Shown here: positions 22,702-35,068 of the stretch, one piece after another
How positions within the stretch are numbered: position 1 is the stretch's first letter
Layout of the letters: every line of letters starts with the position of its first letter
NCBI GenBank assembly: GCA_029204225.1
Contig: CM055107.1
Coordinates: 3,228,706 to 3,292,705 of the forward strand
DNA from: Diphasiastrum complanatum
Taxonomy: Eukaryota > Streptophyta > Lycopodiopsida > Lycopodiales > Lycopodiaceae
Direction: 5' to 3'
DNA: 64,000 nt
Translations under genes and position numbers: made by a program
The notes under the pieces: generated by a model
Databases searched by the model: none
What the model was told of the DNA's origin: nothing
The model's input: only the letters and a program-made list of their open reading frames with translations

Positions 22702-23566
22702 TGATGGGGCAAGGGAGTATGGAAAATGCGAACGGAGAAGAGAGCAGGAATATTTGCGGAACAGCTCTCCCGATGCAATGGGCTGCTAGATGCAAAAATA
22801 GTCTAATAGAATGTTTATGCTAAGTATAATCACAGCTTAAATGTTTTGGTGCCCAACAGGATCTTATAAATTAGTTCATACTCACAAAAATACAGAAATG
22901 AGGATAGTCTATCGAAGAGATTAGAAGTTCTGAAATAGATTGAAAGAGTAGGTAGTATGACAGTGCAAGTTTCTCAGGCGTCAAAGACAGCCATCGTCTA
23001 AACAGAAACTGAGGAGTCGTAGACGTCCATGTTCTAATCAGAGTGAGTAAACAAGTGTGATCAAACAACAATGAAGTGTTTTCAAATCACAACAAGCATT
23101 CATCTACGTTATACACAGATAGAAAAGTGTGCTGCTGCTATATCACATTGAAGCACAACAAAATAGCAGTTACAACCAGCATGACGACGTAACTAGGAGG
23201 CTCAAAATCATTCGTCTCATGGACGGAGCATCACAAAGAGTGTGCCTGGATGATCCATTTATAGAATTCATCCATGTATTAATTACAGTAAATATATGTC
23301 ACCTAATTAGGTAAGTCTTGTACTTGGAAAAATATGGCTTGTGTGACAACTATACATGGTATATACGGTCAACGAATCAGGGAATGTTGACGAGGACGTT
23401 GCAAATCTCTCACTTCGCATTTTATGTGAAGTGGCTTTCTCTCACTTCGCAAATTCTGGAAAGTGCTGGAACATTCCTCGTTGAAAATAGACAGACGACT
23501 ATCAAGAATTTTCTCTCTCTCCGACAATGCCTGTATAAATGCGAAGGTGCCCCTAAAAAGATGACA
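22702..23566 (-). repeat. Probable 5' LTR of a minus-strand element
   Basis: The segment next to the primer-binding site runs from TGATGGGGCAAGG to AAAGATGACA, so on the minus strand it begins TGTCATC and ends CCCCATCA. Length about 865 bases. Ends are inferred from the TG..CA rule only; no second LTR was found. Confidence 0.45.
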
Positions 23567-23719
23567 GTTCTTTAAAATAGTTTAACTTCTTCAAAATAGT
23601 TGAAAGGAAGAAGCTGTAGCGCAGGCATCCCAAAGGGAGTCGGGAACCACGACTTAGCTTCCCAGCCTTCAACTCTTGCCATCCAAACCCACTTGACATA
23701 CAAGCAGCCAACTCGCCAA

Positions 23720-24030
23720 CAACAATCAGACTTAACCAACTTGAAGTTCCGAAAACCAACATTGAGATCCAACCTGGCACCATGCCAGATCGGGGGTCCC
23801 GATGTGGGTGACTTCCCTCCAAGCAAGCCGCCCAACACACATCAAACTTAACCAGCTCGAAGCTTCGTTACAAACGAGTAACATCCATTCCAAGCAAGCG
23901 GTCTGACTTACATCAGACTTAACCAACTGAAAGCTTCGTCACGAGCGCTGGAAGCCAACTTGGCGCCACGCCAGACTGGACAGCCATAAACAGGTAACTT
24001 CCACCCAAGCAAGCCATCCAACTCAGCCGA
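23720..24030. repeat. Three degenerate tandem units
   Basis: Each unit starts with a form of CATCAGACTTAACCAACT, continues with GAAGCTTCG or GAAGTTCCG, and ends with CTTCCACCCAAGCAAGC-like words (23726, 23845, 23912). The middle unit lacks the segment with TGGCACCATGCCAGA that units one and three share. The open frames seen across it are products of the repeat. Confidence 0.75.
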
Positions 24031-24129
24031 CAGGTTAGAGCCCGTTCCCCAAGAGCTTAACCCATTCACGTTCATGCAAGGAACACTCAGAACCACAAGC
24101 CGCGACAGATATGGAGACAACCAGTTCCT

Positions 24130-24197
24130 GGACCAAATGGTCCCGACAGCATACCGCTGGAGCCACGGACCGAATGGTCCCGACGGCATACCGCTGG
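24130..24197. repeat. 37-base direct repeat, two copies
   Basis: GGACCAAATGGTCCCGACAG...CCGCTGG (24130-24160) is repeated as GGACCGAATGGTCCCGACGG...CCGCTGG (24167-24197) with two differences. Confidence 0.9.
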
Positions 24198-24499
24198 CGT
24201 CCCGGGATACGACCCTCAGCTATGTGCCAACTTAAAAATTTTGAAGCGACCTTACAACTGGCGCTTTTACCAAACACTGAAACCCAGAAGGTAATCAGAG
24301 TCAGTTTGAGAAAAATCCCACTTTATTGATAAATCTGAGAAGGTTACATTTCAAGTGTGTGACCGACCCTAGTCTCCGGGGAGCTGGCATGCCAAGGCAA
24401 GTGCCAGGACAACATTCCAACAAGGGAGGCTGAGACTTGGTTGGAGCTCGCCCTGAGTCGCAACCCGCACTCCCCTATAGTATTGGTGGAATTCGGCAA

Positions 24500-24822
24500 C
24501 CCCCCCCCCCCCCCCCCCCCCCCCTCATACCAAGCACTCTACCCAGGCTGGTAAAGCATGTTTTCTCTCTCTAGAATTTTCTCTTTCTAGAAAGTCGTTT
24601 TCTCTCTCTAGATTTTATTGATCCCCAGGTTTCCTTTAATCATGCCTAGATCGTGTGAGGTGATTGCACATCGATCTGAGCTCTCTGGACTTCGCTAGAA
24701 CCGATCAAAGATTTTCAGCCATAGGAACTTGGCGCCGGCTGAATTCTGGTCACAGTGGCGCCGGCGCCGTTGGCGCCGGTGGCGCTGCTGGGCGGGGACT
24801 GCTGGCGCCAGTGGCGCCGGAA
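24500..24822. repeat. C25 run followed by TCTAGA words and a GGCGCC cluster
   Basis: A pure run of 25 C (24500-24524) is followed by three TCTCTCTAGA-type words (24565-24615) and then by six GGCGCC palindromes in about 92 bases (24731-24822). The rest of the neighbourhood is AT-rich. No coding function is supported. Confidence 0.85.
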
Positions 24823-25193
24823 GTAAAGCTTATGAAGATAGCTTTACAACAGAAGCTGAGTGTCGCATTTTTCAGGAAAGTGTGAAAAAGCCGACACTGT
24901 CGCATTTCGGAAAAATGCGACACTGCGAAAAACATAGTTCATTTCTGCAGACTGTTGGGACACTTAGTGTATTTCTGCAGAGTTGTTCTAAATGCTAATT
25001 CGTGGAAGTTCTTGAAGATGGCCAAGTCTTCAATGATCTTCAAATAATTGAACTTAACATTTGAACATGAAATATGATAGGATTGGTTACCCTTTGCTAG
25101 AGATCAGCCAAAAGTTCGTTGTAGACGTTCTTCAAATAATTTGGCTGTCTAAGTTGTGATTCCTGTAGGTATCAGATGAGCGGAGGTAGAACC

Positions 25194-26138
25194 TATTAGA
25201 TTTCTTATGCTCAGCCTTAAACAAATCGTTCAAGTAATGAGCATCCTGAAAAACCGAAGGCCGACAACATATTTTCGGGCCTTCACATTTTTCCCTTGAG
25301 ATTTTTTGTGCCTTAGAAATCTTTTTAAGGCACCTTCTCCTTCTTTGCCCTTTTTTCGCTCCTTAGCGAAAAATGTGACACACTGGCCAAGTGGCTAGAA
25401 TGCCACCTTCTCTTTTTTCACCTTTTTTGCTGATTTTAATCTAAGGCACCTGCGTCTTCTTCACTGCCTTTAGTTTAAGACACCTTCGCCTTCTTCTCTT
25501 CCTTTAGTGTAAGGCACTTTTTGGCTTTTTTCGCCTTCTTCACTGTCTTGAATCTAAAGGTGCCTTAGGGATTTACATACCTTTAGTGTAAGGGCACCTT
25601 CAGGAGTTGCAAACCTTCAGTCTACGGGCACCTTCAGGTTTTTCGACTTTTCCACATTTTGCTACATTGGCTGTCCGACGTTGCCAACTTATCAGCAACC
25701 CTAAAAAAACTGGACAACCAAATATCCCAAAGGCGGTTGGCGGTTACCAACTTTGTACATATGCAAAGACTGGCGTAAATAGCATTAAAGGCTTTTAAGA
25801 TATATTTTCGACACTTGTAAATCTATATATTAGCTGATTCAAGCTATGTAAGTGTTAATTTGAGTTAATTGAGTTAATTGAAATTCTCTTTCAATCAGAG
25901 TTTTTCCAGCATTATCACGCTCAGCAAGCTGAAGTTATTACTTCAAGCTATTGTACTCACTTTTGATATTATTCAGAGTGCAATTTTTGTTTCACTACTG
26001 CGTCGTTCATTTGCGCATTCTGTATGAGTTCTTCTACTTGAATAATTTTGCTGCTAACTGTTGCGTTTCCGTTCCTACACGCCACGCTCAATCCTCGAGC
26101 TTCCGCTGCCGCTCATGCCCACACGCGATTTTACGACA
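25194..26138 (+). repeat. 5' LTR of Copia element 1
   Basis: The first about 94 bases (ATTAGATTTCTTATGCTCAG and onward) match the 3' LTR at 30034. The usual TG start has become TA. The LTR ends in GACA at 26138, directly before a primer-binding site, giving about 945 bases. Its interior (25300-25660) contains about seven degenerate copies of a CTTTAGTGTAAGGCACCTT word with CTTC-rich spacers. Confidence 0.75.
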
Positions 26139-26150
26139 TGGTATCAGAGC
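26139..26150 (+). other. Primer-binding site of Copia element 1
   Basis: TGGTATCAGAGC, complementary to the 3' end of initiator tRNA-Met, directly follows the LTR. Confidence 0.9.
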
Positions 26151-26760
26151 AGGCATTTCAGTAATCTGCATTTCTACTGCGGATTATCAGTCTTGTTTCT
26201 ATCAAGACGTCTTTCTTGCAAACACACAGCCAACATTATTCCGACAGTCGTTGTTTCTACCAACGAACTCGTTGTTCAAGGACACTCAGATCAGCCACAT
26301 ACATGCTGCTCAGACGGCTATGGAAGCTTGGGACATCCTAGCAACTCTCTACGATATTAGAGACGTTACTTTCAAGCTTCATCTGAGGAAGAAATTCTTC
26401 ACCTTCAGAATGGCTGATGCAGATAGTGTCTCAAGTCACCTCAACACCTTCAAGAATCTTATGGAGCATGTGACTGCAACCGACTCAGTCATAGAATATT
26501 CTGATGCACTCATGACTCTATTATCGAGTCTACTTGAACCCTACGAAAATTGGGTAATGGCAATTTCTACCTAGGAGCACCTCACTCTATCAAGAGTAAT
26601 CTCGTTGCTCCTACAAGAGGAGATCAGAAGATCAGCATCCTCCTCAGGCTCAGGATCGGATCCTCAAGCTCTGAATTCAAATGATTAGAAGTTTGGATCC
26701 AAGAGATCTGCAAAGTCAGGCTCTACTGACAAGAAGAGCAACATGCAGTCTGGACCAAAT
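26151..26760 (+). pseudogene. Copia element 1 gag
   Basis: Translation gives a UBN2-type gag core: AAQTAMEAWDILATLYDI-like sequence, LHLRKKFFTFRMADADSVSS, LNTFKNLMEHV, and DALMTLLSSLLEPYENWV. A stop (TAG, 26572-26574) interrupts it, and further stops follow before the zinc knuckle. The gag N terminus is not clean. Confidence 0.8.
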
Positions 26761-27540
26761 TCTAGTTCAGGATCGAATTCAAGCGCTTCATTATTCCAAC
26801 TAGCGCAGAAACTTCTCTGCAGATATCGTAAGAGGACTGGCCACGAAATCAAGGACTACCAAACTTTGAAGTACCAGATCGAAAAGAAGAAGCAGTTCCA
26901 ACAACAAGCACATAGTGCTACGACCAGTCACTCAAATCAGCAACAACAAGAAGAAGATGAAGCAACTTTCATGACCAAAGAAGGAGAACAACAAGATATC
27001 AATTCCTGGTATCTAGATTCTAGAGCAACTCAACACATGACTCACCATTACAACTGGTTCAAGGACTACAAGTCATTCGCCCACTCTCGAGTTGTGCAAC
27101 TTGGAGACAACTCATCACATACAATCGGAGGTGAAGGGACAGTCAGAGTTGAATTTAGAAGAGGTGAGGTCAAATTGCTATCCAACGTTCTCCATGTTCC
27201 AAATCTGACCAAGAATCTGCTCTCAGTTAGCATAATCACCGATTCAGGCCGGAGGGTCAAATTCGATACAGATGGCTACACAATTCTTGACAAATCTCAG
27301 AAGGTGCTAGCCTACGGAAGAAGAAGCGGCTATGTTTACAAACTCAGTCATTGTTATTCTTCTAATAGTCAAGCTCTTCACACAGCCACTTCTAAATCAA
27401 CTGATATGTTGTGGCATTTTAGACTTGGCCACTTTAACTACAACAGTATTCAGCAAATGTCAAAGTCTAGTACAAGATCTGCCGACAGTCACCAAGCCAA
27501 CTTCTCCATGCGAAAGCTGTATTATCAGCAAGCATGCTAG
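26761..27540 (+). pseudogene. Copia element 1 zinc knuckle, protease and pre-integrase
   Basis: The frame contains a decayed zinc knuckle (CRYRKRTGHEIKDYQTLK, where the second and last Cys of CX2CX4HX4C have changed). The aspartic protease is also damaged: DSRATQHMTHHYNWF replaces the catalytic DSGAT motif with DSRAT. VLHVPNLTKNLLSVS and the pre-integrase motif MLWHFRLGHFNYNS follow. A frameshift near 27460 ends the frame. The changes at catalytic and zinc-binding positions show it is inactive. Confidence 0.85.
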
Positions 27541-28441
27541 GAGTCCCTTCAGTTCAGACTCAGTTTATACATCAAAGGGCTTGCTTGACCTTGTACACAA
27601 CGACATTTGTGACCCGATGCAGACTGCTTCCATAGGGGGAGCTCTCTATTTCCTAACCTTCATTGATGACTTCTCTCGAAGGACTGCAACCTACTATCTA
27701 AAGAACAAGTCCAAAGCATTCGAGTTCTTCATGCAGTTCAAGGCGTCTGCAGAGAATCAGACCCAGAGGAAGATCAAGGCACTACGCACAGATGGAGGGG
27801 ACGAGTACATCTCCACAGAATTCAAGGAGTTCTACAAGGCCAACGGGATACTTCAACAATACACAACCAGCTACTCACACAATGGTGTAGCTGAGCGAAA
27901 GAACTGGACACTCATCGAAAGTGCCAAGAGCATGATGGCCCATGTCTCTCTTCCAAAAAAATTCTAGGCAGAAGCTGTTACTACAGCCGCCTATTTGTAG
28001 AATCGATCCAAAACCCTGAATGGCAAAACACCTTATGAGGTGTGGAGAGGATCAAAACCATCACTCAAATATATTCGAGTATTTGGATACCTCGCTTTCA
28101 CTCAGATCCCTGAGGACCTAAGAAGAAAGCTAGATGACAAGAGCAGAAAAACGATCTTCATCGACTATTCCCCGAACCACAAGTCATACAAATTCTACAA
28201 TTTGGATACCGAAAGGGCATTCACCAGTAGAGATGTCATTTTTGTGGAAGACCAGTTCATCGACCACAAAGGGAAAGCTGCTGATAATTCTAACTCACGG
28301 ATCGAACAACCAGTCAATTTTGATCCAGTTAGTCAACTACAAAATCTCGACGCTGACTCAGACGATGAGTTAGAACTTCAACGAGTCAACCCACATCAGA
28401 GGACCAAAGTTCAACCCAGAAGGTCAAACAAGTCCATATAG
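27460..28441 (+). pseudogene. Copia element 1 integrase
   Basis: After a frameshift the pre-integrase continues (CESCIISKHARSPF) into the integrase core: LLDLVHNDICDPM with the first catalytic Asp, LRTDGGDEYISTEFKEF with the second, and NGVAERKNWTLIESA with the Glu. KTPYEVWRGSKPSL and TSRDVIFVEDQF mark the C-terminal region. Stops at 27965-27967, 28000 and 28439-28441 break it. Confidence 0.9.
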
Positions 28442-29880
28442 CCTCCATCCAGATTTATGGATGATTCGGCCTGCTACTTCGTGCAGGAACAAAGAAAGTT
28501 GCTGAGGCGATGTCTACTCCTGATGTTGACCAGTGGAAAGCAGCGATGGACATCGAATTCGATTCTATTATGGAGAATCAAACATGGACACTCACTGAGC
28601 TGCCAAAGGACTGAAAATCAATTCCATGCAAATGGATATTCAAGGCAAAGTATGATGCTGAAGGAAGGCTAAATCGTTACAAGGCCAGGCTAGTTGCCAA
28701 AGGCTTTTCCCAGATTCCAGATCTGGATTATTCAAAAACCTTTAGCCCAGTCATCGATCCGCCTACTCCTCTCCTTTGCAGCCACTACAGATCTAGAAGT
28801 CCACCAGATGGATGTCCAGACTGCTTTTCTCAATGGAACCATCAAAGAGAAGATCTACATGACGCAACCAAAGGGATACAAACTCAATGGCAAGTAGCAG
28901 CACCTTGTATGCAAAATCCACAAGGCGCTCTACGGGCTGAAACAGTCACCCAGAGCCTGGTTCCAGAAGATCAATGTATTTCTGATAGAGAATGGTTTCA
29001 TTCCAAACTCAGCAGACTCAAATGTCTATTTCAAGTTTGTATCATATTACTTCATCATCATCACTCTCTACGTAGATGATACACTCTTATTCAGTAATAA
29101 TCTGAATCTGATGAAGGATACAAAATGCATGCTGGTCTCGGAATACAAGATGATTGACATGGGTCCAGCCTTCTATTGTCTCGAAATTCAAATTCAATGA
29201 GATCGACCCAGCAGACTGATCTTTATCAATCAACAACGATATCTCAACAACGTGCTGGAAAAGTATGGAATGGCCAACTGCAAACCCAGTCACTTTCCAC
29301 TCGACTCTGGACTAAAGCTATCAAAAGAACAGTCTCCTCAAACTGAGGCAGAAAAGGAGGAGATGAAGCGCTACCCATTTCAATCCATCATCGGCTCACT
29401 GATATTCGGTCAATACACTCAGCCAGTTCCTGTCAAATCCAGACGTAGCTCATTGGAAAGCGCTAACAAAGGTCATGAAGTACACCCAAGCAACGACAAC
29501 TCTCAGCATCTGCTACGGAGGCAACCAAACTGCCAACATCCTTGAAGCCTACACAAATGCAGATTGGGCAGGAGATGTCGACACCAGAAAATCAACTTCT
29601 GGATTTGTATTCTTATACAACCAAGGCCCAATCTCATGGAACAGTCAGAAGCAGACCTCAGTTGCATTATCATCAACGGAATCCGAATACATAGTTGCCA
29701 TAAATGCAACCAAAGAGGCGATCTAGCTCAGGCAACTGCTTGTAGACCTCAATCTTACACAAACACTTCCTACAACAATCTATTGAAACAATCAAAGCAC
29801 AATAGCGCTTTCTCTCAATCCGAGATTTCACTCTTGAAGCAAACATATAGAAATCAGGTATCATTACCTTAGAGACAAAG
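28442..29880 (+). pseudogene. Copia element 1 reverse transcriptase and RNase H
   Basis: Across several frames one sees VHQMDVQTAFLNGTIKEKIY, ALYGLKQSPRAWFQKI, the RT catalytic LYVDDTLL, DSGLKLSKEQSPQTEAEKEE, and the RNase H NADWAGDVDTRKSTSGFVF with LSSTESEYIVAINATKEAI. At least four stops and several frameshifts interrupt it. The last recognisable polyprotein sequence reaches about 29975 (ADYFTKALSKEQH-like). Confidence 0.85.
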
Positions 29881-30033
29881 TGCACAATAAGGAAGTAGAA
29901 TCGCTTTTCTGCAGAACAAATTACACGGCAGCAAATTACTTCACTAAGGCTCTATCAAAGGAGCAACATCTTAGATTTAACGATATGTTAAATCTGAAGA
30001 TCAAAGTTTTTCAGGATCCACATTAAGTGGTAG

Positions 30034-30127
30034 TGTTAGATTTCTTATGCTCAGTCTTAAACGAATCGTTCAAGTAATGAGCATCTTGAAAACCCAAAGG
30101 CCGACAACATATTTTTGGGCTTCACAC
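30034..30127 (+). repeat. 3' LTR of Copia element 1, truncated
   Basis: TGTTAGATTTCTTATGC and the following bases match the 5' LTR for about 94 bases with around eight differences, then diverge at 30128. The remaining 850 bases are missing, so the element has no complete 3' LTR. Confidence 0.85.
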
Positions 30128-30720
30128 AATAAATCCAATGAAAGGAGGCAAGAGGAGGCCCGAGCACATTCCCTCAAGCTATTCACCTTCCAATGGGAAC
30201 ACAAAAAAATAGAATGATTAGAGAAGCCTAATATAGCTTAATCTCAAAGTGTTGTGTACATGACAAATACCTCTCCTTTTATAGCAAGGAGGGTCTTCCA
30301 TATGTATCCACTAACTTATGGGATTACTTTAAAACTAGCCATTCTAGAACTTCTAACTTAGGACTTAGAACTTTTAAAAGTTTCTAACTTTGAAACTTAA
30401 GGTAACTTAAGACAATTATTTTTAAGCTTAAGTTTCTTAAGTCTAAGTTCTAATCCTAAGTTTGAGTTATTTTATTATTTTAAGCTTCTACTCATGGACT
30501 TACAAAATGCATGCCATGGTGGAAGTTTATTGACAATTACTCGTAAGTGGACTTACAAAACACATGCCACAGAGTTTTATTTCTCTTTTTATTTTTTTCC
30601 ACTGTGTTTGCATAGTTGCTAATAGCCTCTACTAAACCGGCATAGTGCCGAGGGACCGACACTACTTCAGGCCGTGGGTCCTATTGGGGGTATTCCATAT
30701 GGCATAGTTAGAGGCATTTG
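30128..30720 (-). repeat. LTR-like sequence, minus orientation
   Basis: On the minus strand a TATA-like CTATAAAAGGAGAGG lies near 30276-30290, in the style of a Copia LTR promoter. The word GTAAGTGGACTTACAAAA near 30543 echoes GGACTTACAAAATGCATGCCA at 30497. It begins exactly where the 3' LTR of Copia element 1 is cut. No terminus is certain. Confidence 0.35.
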
Positions 30721-30724
30721 TGAA

Positions 30725-32215
30725 AATCTATGGTCTAGAGAGGGGGGGTCGAAGGATTGGTGCCGTAACTAAGGCCTTCTTGAGTTTGTGGAAAGCCTCA
30801 GTGGCTTCAGCTGTCCATTCTAGTTGGATGGTCATCTGGTAGATCAAATGGGCTAGCTTTGTTGGGGGTATTTCCACCATGCGTATAAATAAATAAAAAG
30901 CCAAAAATAGTAGAAATAGTTGCAAGAGTCGCGACATTCTGCGTGTATAAGCCCATGGCCCAATGAGCACTTGTAAATAAATAATTTTGACAATAAATTG
31001 ACTTTGGGCCATGTAATTAAATAATATTAGAAGGCGAAAGTTAAGTTACTAAATTTTTTGGGATTAGTCAAAAGTCAAATGGCGGTAGGTGGAGTGTGCT
31101 TCTTCCTACACCATAGATTCATTTGTGTTTCTTATGGATGGTGTGAATTACAATCCCATCTTTTGCACGTAGCCAATAGGAAACAAGGGGCAAGGGCCAC
31201 CGCAAAGATAAAAAGGCACCATTTGTAACCCATTTCTATGCTTAATTGAGAGGAGGAGACTCTACTATTTTGAGAGCTCAAGCATCCTCATTTGCTAATC
31301 AATCTTGTTTATGTTCTTATTGTGATTTGCTTATTGTTTTGAGTTTCCATTGTTTTTGCTTTATGCTAGTTAAGTTTCTCCATAAGCATGACATTGAGCA
31401 TTTGAGCTAACCTCCATCTCTATCCTCTTCTCTCCCCCTATCTTTCTCTCTTTCTCTATTCTACCTCTATCTCTCTCTCTCTTCCTCTATTCACCCTCTA
31501 TCAAGATGAATGCATGTGGTTAGAGTTAGTGGAAGTAGTGTTAAGTGGATTAGAGTTACTGGAAGTAGTGTTAAAGTGGAGTAGAGTTAGGGAAAAAAGT
31601 AGAATGCATCTAAACTAACAACTTGACATAATTAGGTACCTATCTAGTGTTCTAACCCTCTTTGATAGGTGGAAGGGTTGTTCACCGACTGAACTACACA
31701 CAAACCTCCAATAATAATTGCAATGCCCCATAAATATGTATACTTCACGTATAGTTCTTGGCTCAGGCAGTGCAAGTATTATACGGATCTTGTCGACGTA
31801 TGTGGCGATGCCATGTCTCGAAACTACATGGCCTAGCACTATGCCGTGCATGACCAGAAATTGGCATTTGGCCGTGTTTTGGGATATGCCGAATAATCGA
31901 CATTGGATAAACACTTTCTCTAATCATGCTAGGTGTTGGGCTCTAGAGGAGTAGACACACAAGTCATCCATGAAGATTTCAAGAAACTTCCTAAGAAAGT
32001 CCTTAAAGGCATAACATATCACTCATTGGAAAGTGTTGAGAGCATTGCACAATCCAAATGGCATCACTTTTTATGACATTCAGCTTCTTGTAGTCCACAC
32101 AAATTCTAAGTTTCCCATTTTTCTTAGGTACTACCACGATCGGTGATACCCAATCAATGTGTTCCATCTCGTAGATGAATCCTACATCTAGAAGCTTCTT
32201 CAATTCTTTTTGGAT
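30725..32215 (-). pseudogene. Gypsy element D reverse transcriptase / RNase H start, interrupted
   Basis: Read on the minus strand the order is normal: LDVGFIYEMEHIDWVSPIVV and PKKNGKLRICVDYKKLN (RT, 32203-32060); KCQFLVMHGIVLGHVVSRHG with MGHCNYYWRF (31870-31690); and LEWTAEATEAFHKLKKALVT (30830-30740). The catalytic YDD region between the first two parts is decayed. About 590 bases of unrelated DNA (31020-31614), including two copies of GAGTTACTGGAAGTAGTGTTA-like sequence, separate the last two parts. The element ends at a G-rich run near 30740. Dead copy. Confidence 0.85.
31020..31614. other. Insert inside Gypsy element D
   Basis: This block splits the RT thumb from the RNase H start. It includes a CT-rich part (31420-31500) and a short direct repeat around 31520-31600 (GGAAGTAGTGTTAAGTGGA, then GGAAGTAGTGTTAAAGTGGA). 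No coding sequence or terminal repeat is recognised. Confidence 0.5.
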
Positions 32216-34230
32216 CAGCTGGGCGTAGTGCAGATTGGACTATAAGGCCTACTAACTGCAAGTTTTGCACCATCAGCTAGTGGAATGGTCTGAACCACTA
32301 CATCTGGCGATATGCCCTTCAACTCAGCGTAATTCCAAGCAAGATAGTCATGGATGGTATCTGCGAAGAAGTGCCTTGAGATCCTTGAGTTCCTCTCCCT
32401 CTACATCTTCTCCTACAGACACCATACAACTTTCCTCTCTCTCTCTACAACTAGATCTATCTCTTTTGTACAAGCAGGACCTTCATAAACATTGGCTCCT
32501 TGGGAGGTTTTTTCTAAGGTTTCTCTCTTCACTTTGGGCATAACCACTACCACTTCATCCATCTCGTAATCCTTGAAGGTACGTCATGTGCAGGCCTAGG
32601 TTCTTCTATGGCGTCTTGGCAGATTTTATCTTATAATTCCTGGTCAATCATCAACTCATATTTGATCCCTCATTTATCGCTCTTGGCCTTCCACTCAGCG
32701 GTTTTTGCGTTATACAAGGGCTTGCGTTCACGGAACGGGCTGGTGGTTGGCTGATTGTCGATTCCTATTCTTTTGAAAGCTTGATCGAGTTTTATGATGC
32801 TCTTGGATGGCTCATTCCTAGTTCGGTGAAGATGATGAGAGTTTTTTCTTTCGGAGAGCCTCCTGATGGGGGATCCAAAGTGATTGGTTGTTTTTCCTTG
32901 GCTTTCGTTGGCAACTCTGATCGTGGATCAGGGGTCAGATCTTTCACCATCTTTATACTATTGTCCCATGATGAGATTTCTAGCTTATAAAGAGCTTCGT
33001 CCTCAATTAGTTCTCAGTCTATGCATTCTCGCAAGAGATCATTAACAGTTATAGGAATACTAGTCATGGATCCATTGGTCACTATATCCATTCGGCCTAC
33101 TACAACATTGCCTTGTGGGGCTATGCGGGTTCGATGACATCTTTGTTCGGTAGAGGCTTTCACGAATCTAGCGCTTTGGGACTTTGGCACAGCTTGAAAC
33201 GCGGTCAAGGTCTACATATCGGAGGAAATCCTTGTCCTCATACTCTTGACCTTCTTCTAGGGTGAACACCTGAAGAACTTCTATTTCTTTCTCACTGGAG
33301 ACTCCTTGCAGTGGTTCTTGGGGTATAGCCTCTAGGCTCATCATGAAAAGTGAAATAGAGTCTTGATGGCCTTCGCTAGATTTCTTCGCCTATTGTGCTA
33401 ATCTCTTGATTGAGATATCATCTTCATCATAAAAAGGGTCTACGGTCAACCTTCACTTGGGAGATTGCTCAGCTAATGAAACATCGAACTGAAGACATTA
33501 CACTATAGCTAGGGCTTCAGTTCATCGCATATGACAATTTTTCTCCAACGACGTCTGTCATATGATTCGTCGTCAAAATGGATGGTAGTAGCAGAGCTTG
33601 AAACCATGGCTCTTTGGATGGTCGGTTTCGTGATCCGGGTACCAAGATCTATCTTAACTGCAGAATCACGATTCTGCAGCACGATACGATTTTGTCCCCA
33701 GTCGTGAAGAGCTTGGGACGTTCTGAGCCACGGTTTACCTAGTAGGACACTATAGGATTGGGACGAATCAGGCAAGTCCAAAACTACAAAATCAAGCACG
33801 AAACAAATTCTGACTGCTTTGGTAAGCACTTCGTTGGCTATGCCTAATGGTTTCACGCTAGACTGGTCAGCTAGTCAAATCGTAAAAGGAGCACTTACCA
33901 TGCGAGTGAGACCCCATTCTTGATCAAGTTTGGAGGAAATGATGTTCACTCCCGACCCTCCATCAACTATGGCCGATTCTTTTGGAAACCCTCGATGCGT
34001 GATCGGAATGGTCACATGCTTAGCATCTTTCTCCCATCTTACTCCTACTTGGTGGACTGGCTGCGATCTCTCTACTTCTTCATCTGACACCAAATTGGTA
34101 GGGTGCGCTTCTGGTCTCTCGCTACTTGGTCCGTCTATGTAAGTTTTCAACCCTTCCCAGAGGGTCGGATGCATTTTGAGTAAGGTGCCTAGGGGCATTT
34201 TGACATCACTTCTCAATAGATCAACTAGGA
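32216..34230 (-). pseudogene. Gypsy element D protease and linker to RT
   Basis: The minus strand shows the retropepsin-like protease: ITHRGFPKESAIVDGGSGVN with the catalytic Asp in DGG, then LGIANEVLTKAVRICFVLDF and SYSVLLGKPWLR. The DGGSG form of the active site and the LLG(R/K)PWL end are usual for this Gypsy type. Downstream (33500-32216) is degenerate polyprotein, with only short frames. Stops and frameshifts are frequent. Confidence 0.8.
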
Positions 34231-34579
34231 CAACGGCGTGGTCTTTCTCCTCTTCCTTGCTATGGAAAGGGACTTCAAAATCAAAATGCTCAATCGCATT
34301 CTGTCCAATTTCACAGATGAACTGCAGTAACCTAGGATTTACTAGGGAGCGAGGGGAAGCGGTAGGCCATTGATCATTTGCGCCTTCGGGCTGACGTTGA
34401 TCTTGCTCTCAGGCTACCTCTCTAGCCTGATCGAGGGCTTGGGCTTCTTTCATCCACTCCTTCATGTGTCTGAAGCTACCTTGTTCAACAGTGGGGTTTG
34501 GGTATTCTCCTACATATAAGGAACTAGACGATCCAGTAGCAGGACCAGTGGTAGCAAATTTGGATGGCTCATTCTCTTT

Positions 34580-35068
34580 TCATTTCTGGGCTCTCGTCTG
34601 GATGAATACTGGCATAGTCAATGCCTTGGGCTCGCCTACCACACTCATCAAATGCAGAGGGGCAGAGACCTCTACTTTTTTCTTCGTTCTCATTGGACAC
34701 ATGAGATATGGATGTTCGTACCCGCAATCTCGACACATTGGTACAAAGTTGCCTTGTGGTTTGTTAGGGCACTCGACGATTTTATGGTTTTCTCCACATC
34801 CGTAGCACTTGATGTGAGTTCGAAATCCAATACCTCTAAGCTGATTGGCGTAGATTGGCACTAAGTCTCCATTTTTCCGTCTATGAAATGCACCAGGATA
34901 TTGTGCATTCTCTCCAAGGTAGTACGGTTCTTCGGTCACTTCGACCATGTTCAACTGTTGAGCAACTGGTTGCGGATTTCGCACTACTAAACCTTGGGTT
35001 CTAGGGGGAATGGGAGGTAATGTCAGTCTAGGCGATGGGTGGGATAAGGCACCTTTTCGTTGTGCCAA
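34580..35068 (-). pseudogene. Gypsy element D gag zinc-binding region
   Basis: The frame includes CYGCGENHKIVECPNKPQG, a CX2CX4HX4C zinc knuckle, followed by a second Cys/His cluster, CRDCGYEHPYLMCPMRTKKK. Two such fingers before the protease fit a Gypsy gag end. Confidence 0.8.

Noticed and set aside
23720-24190. CRISPR-like array
   Set aside because: The repeats are long, degenerate and irregularly spaced in a plant nuclear context; they are tandem duplications.
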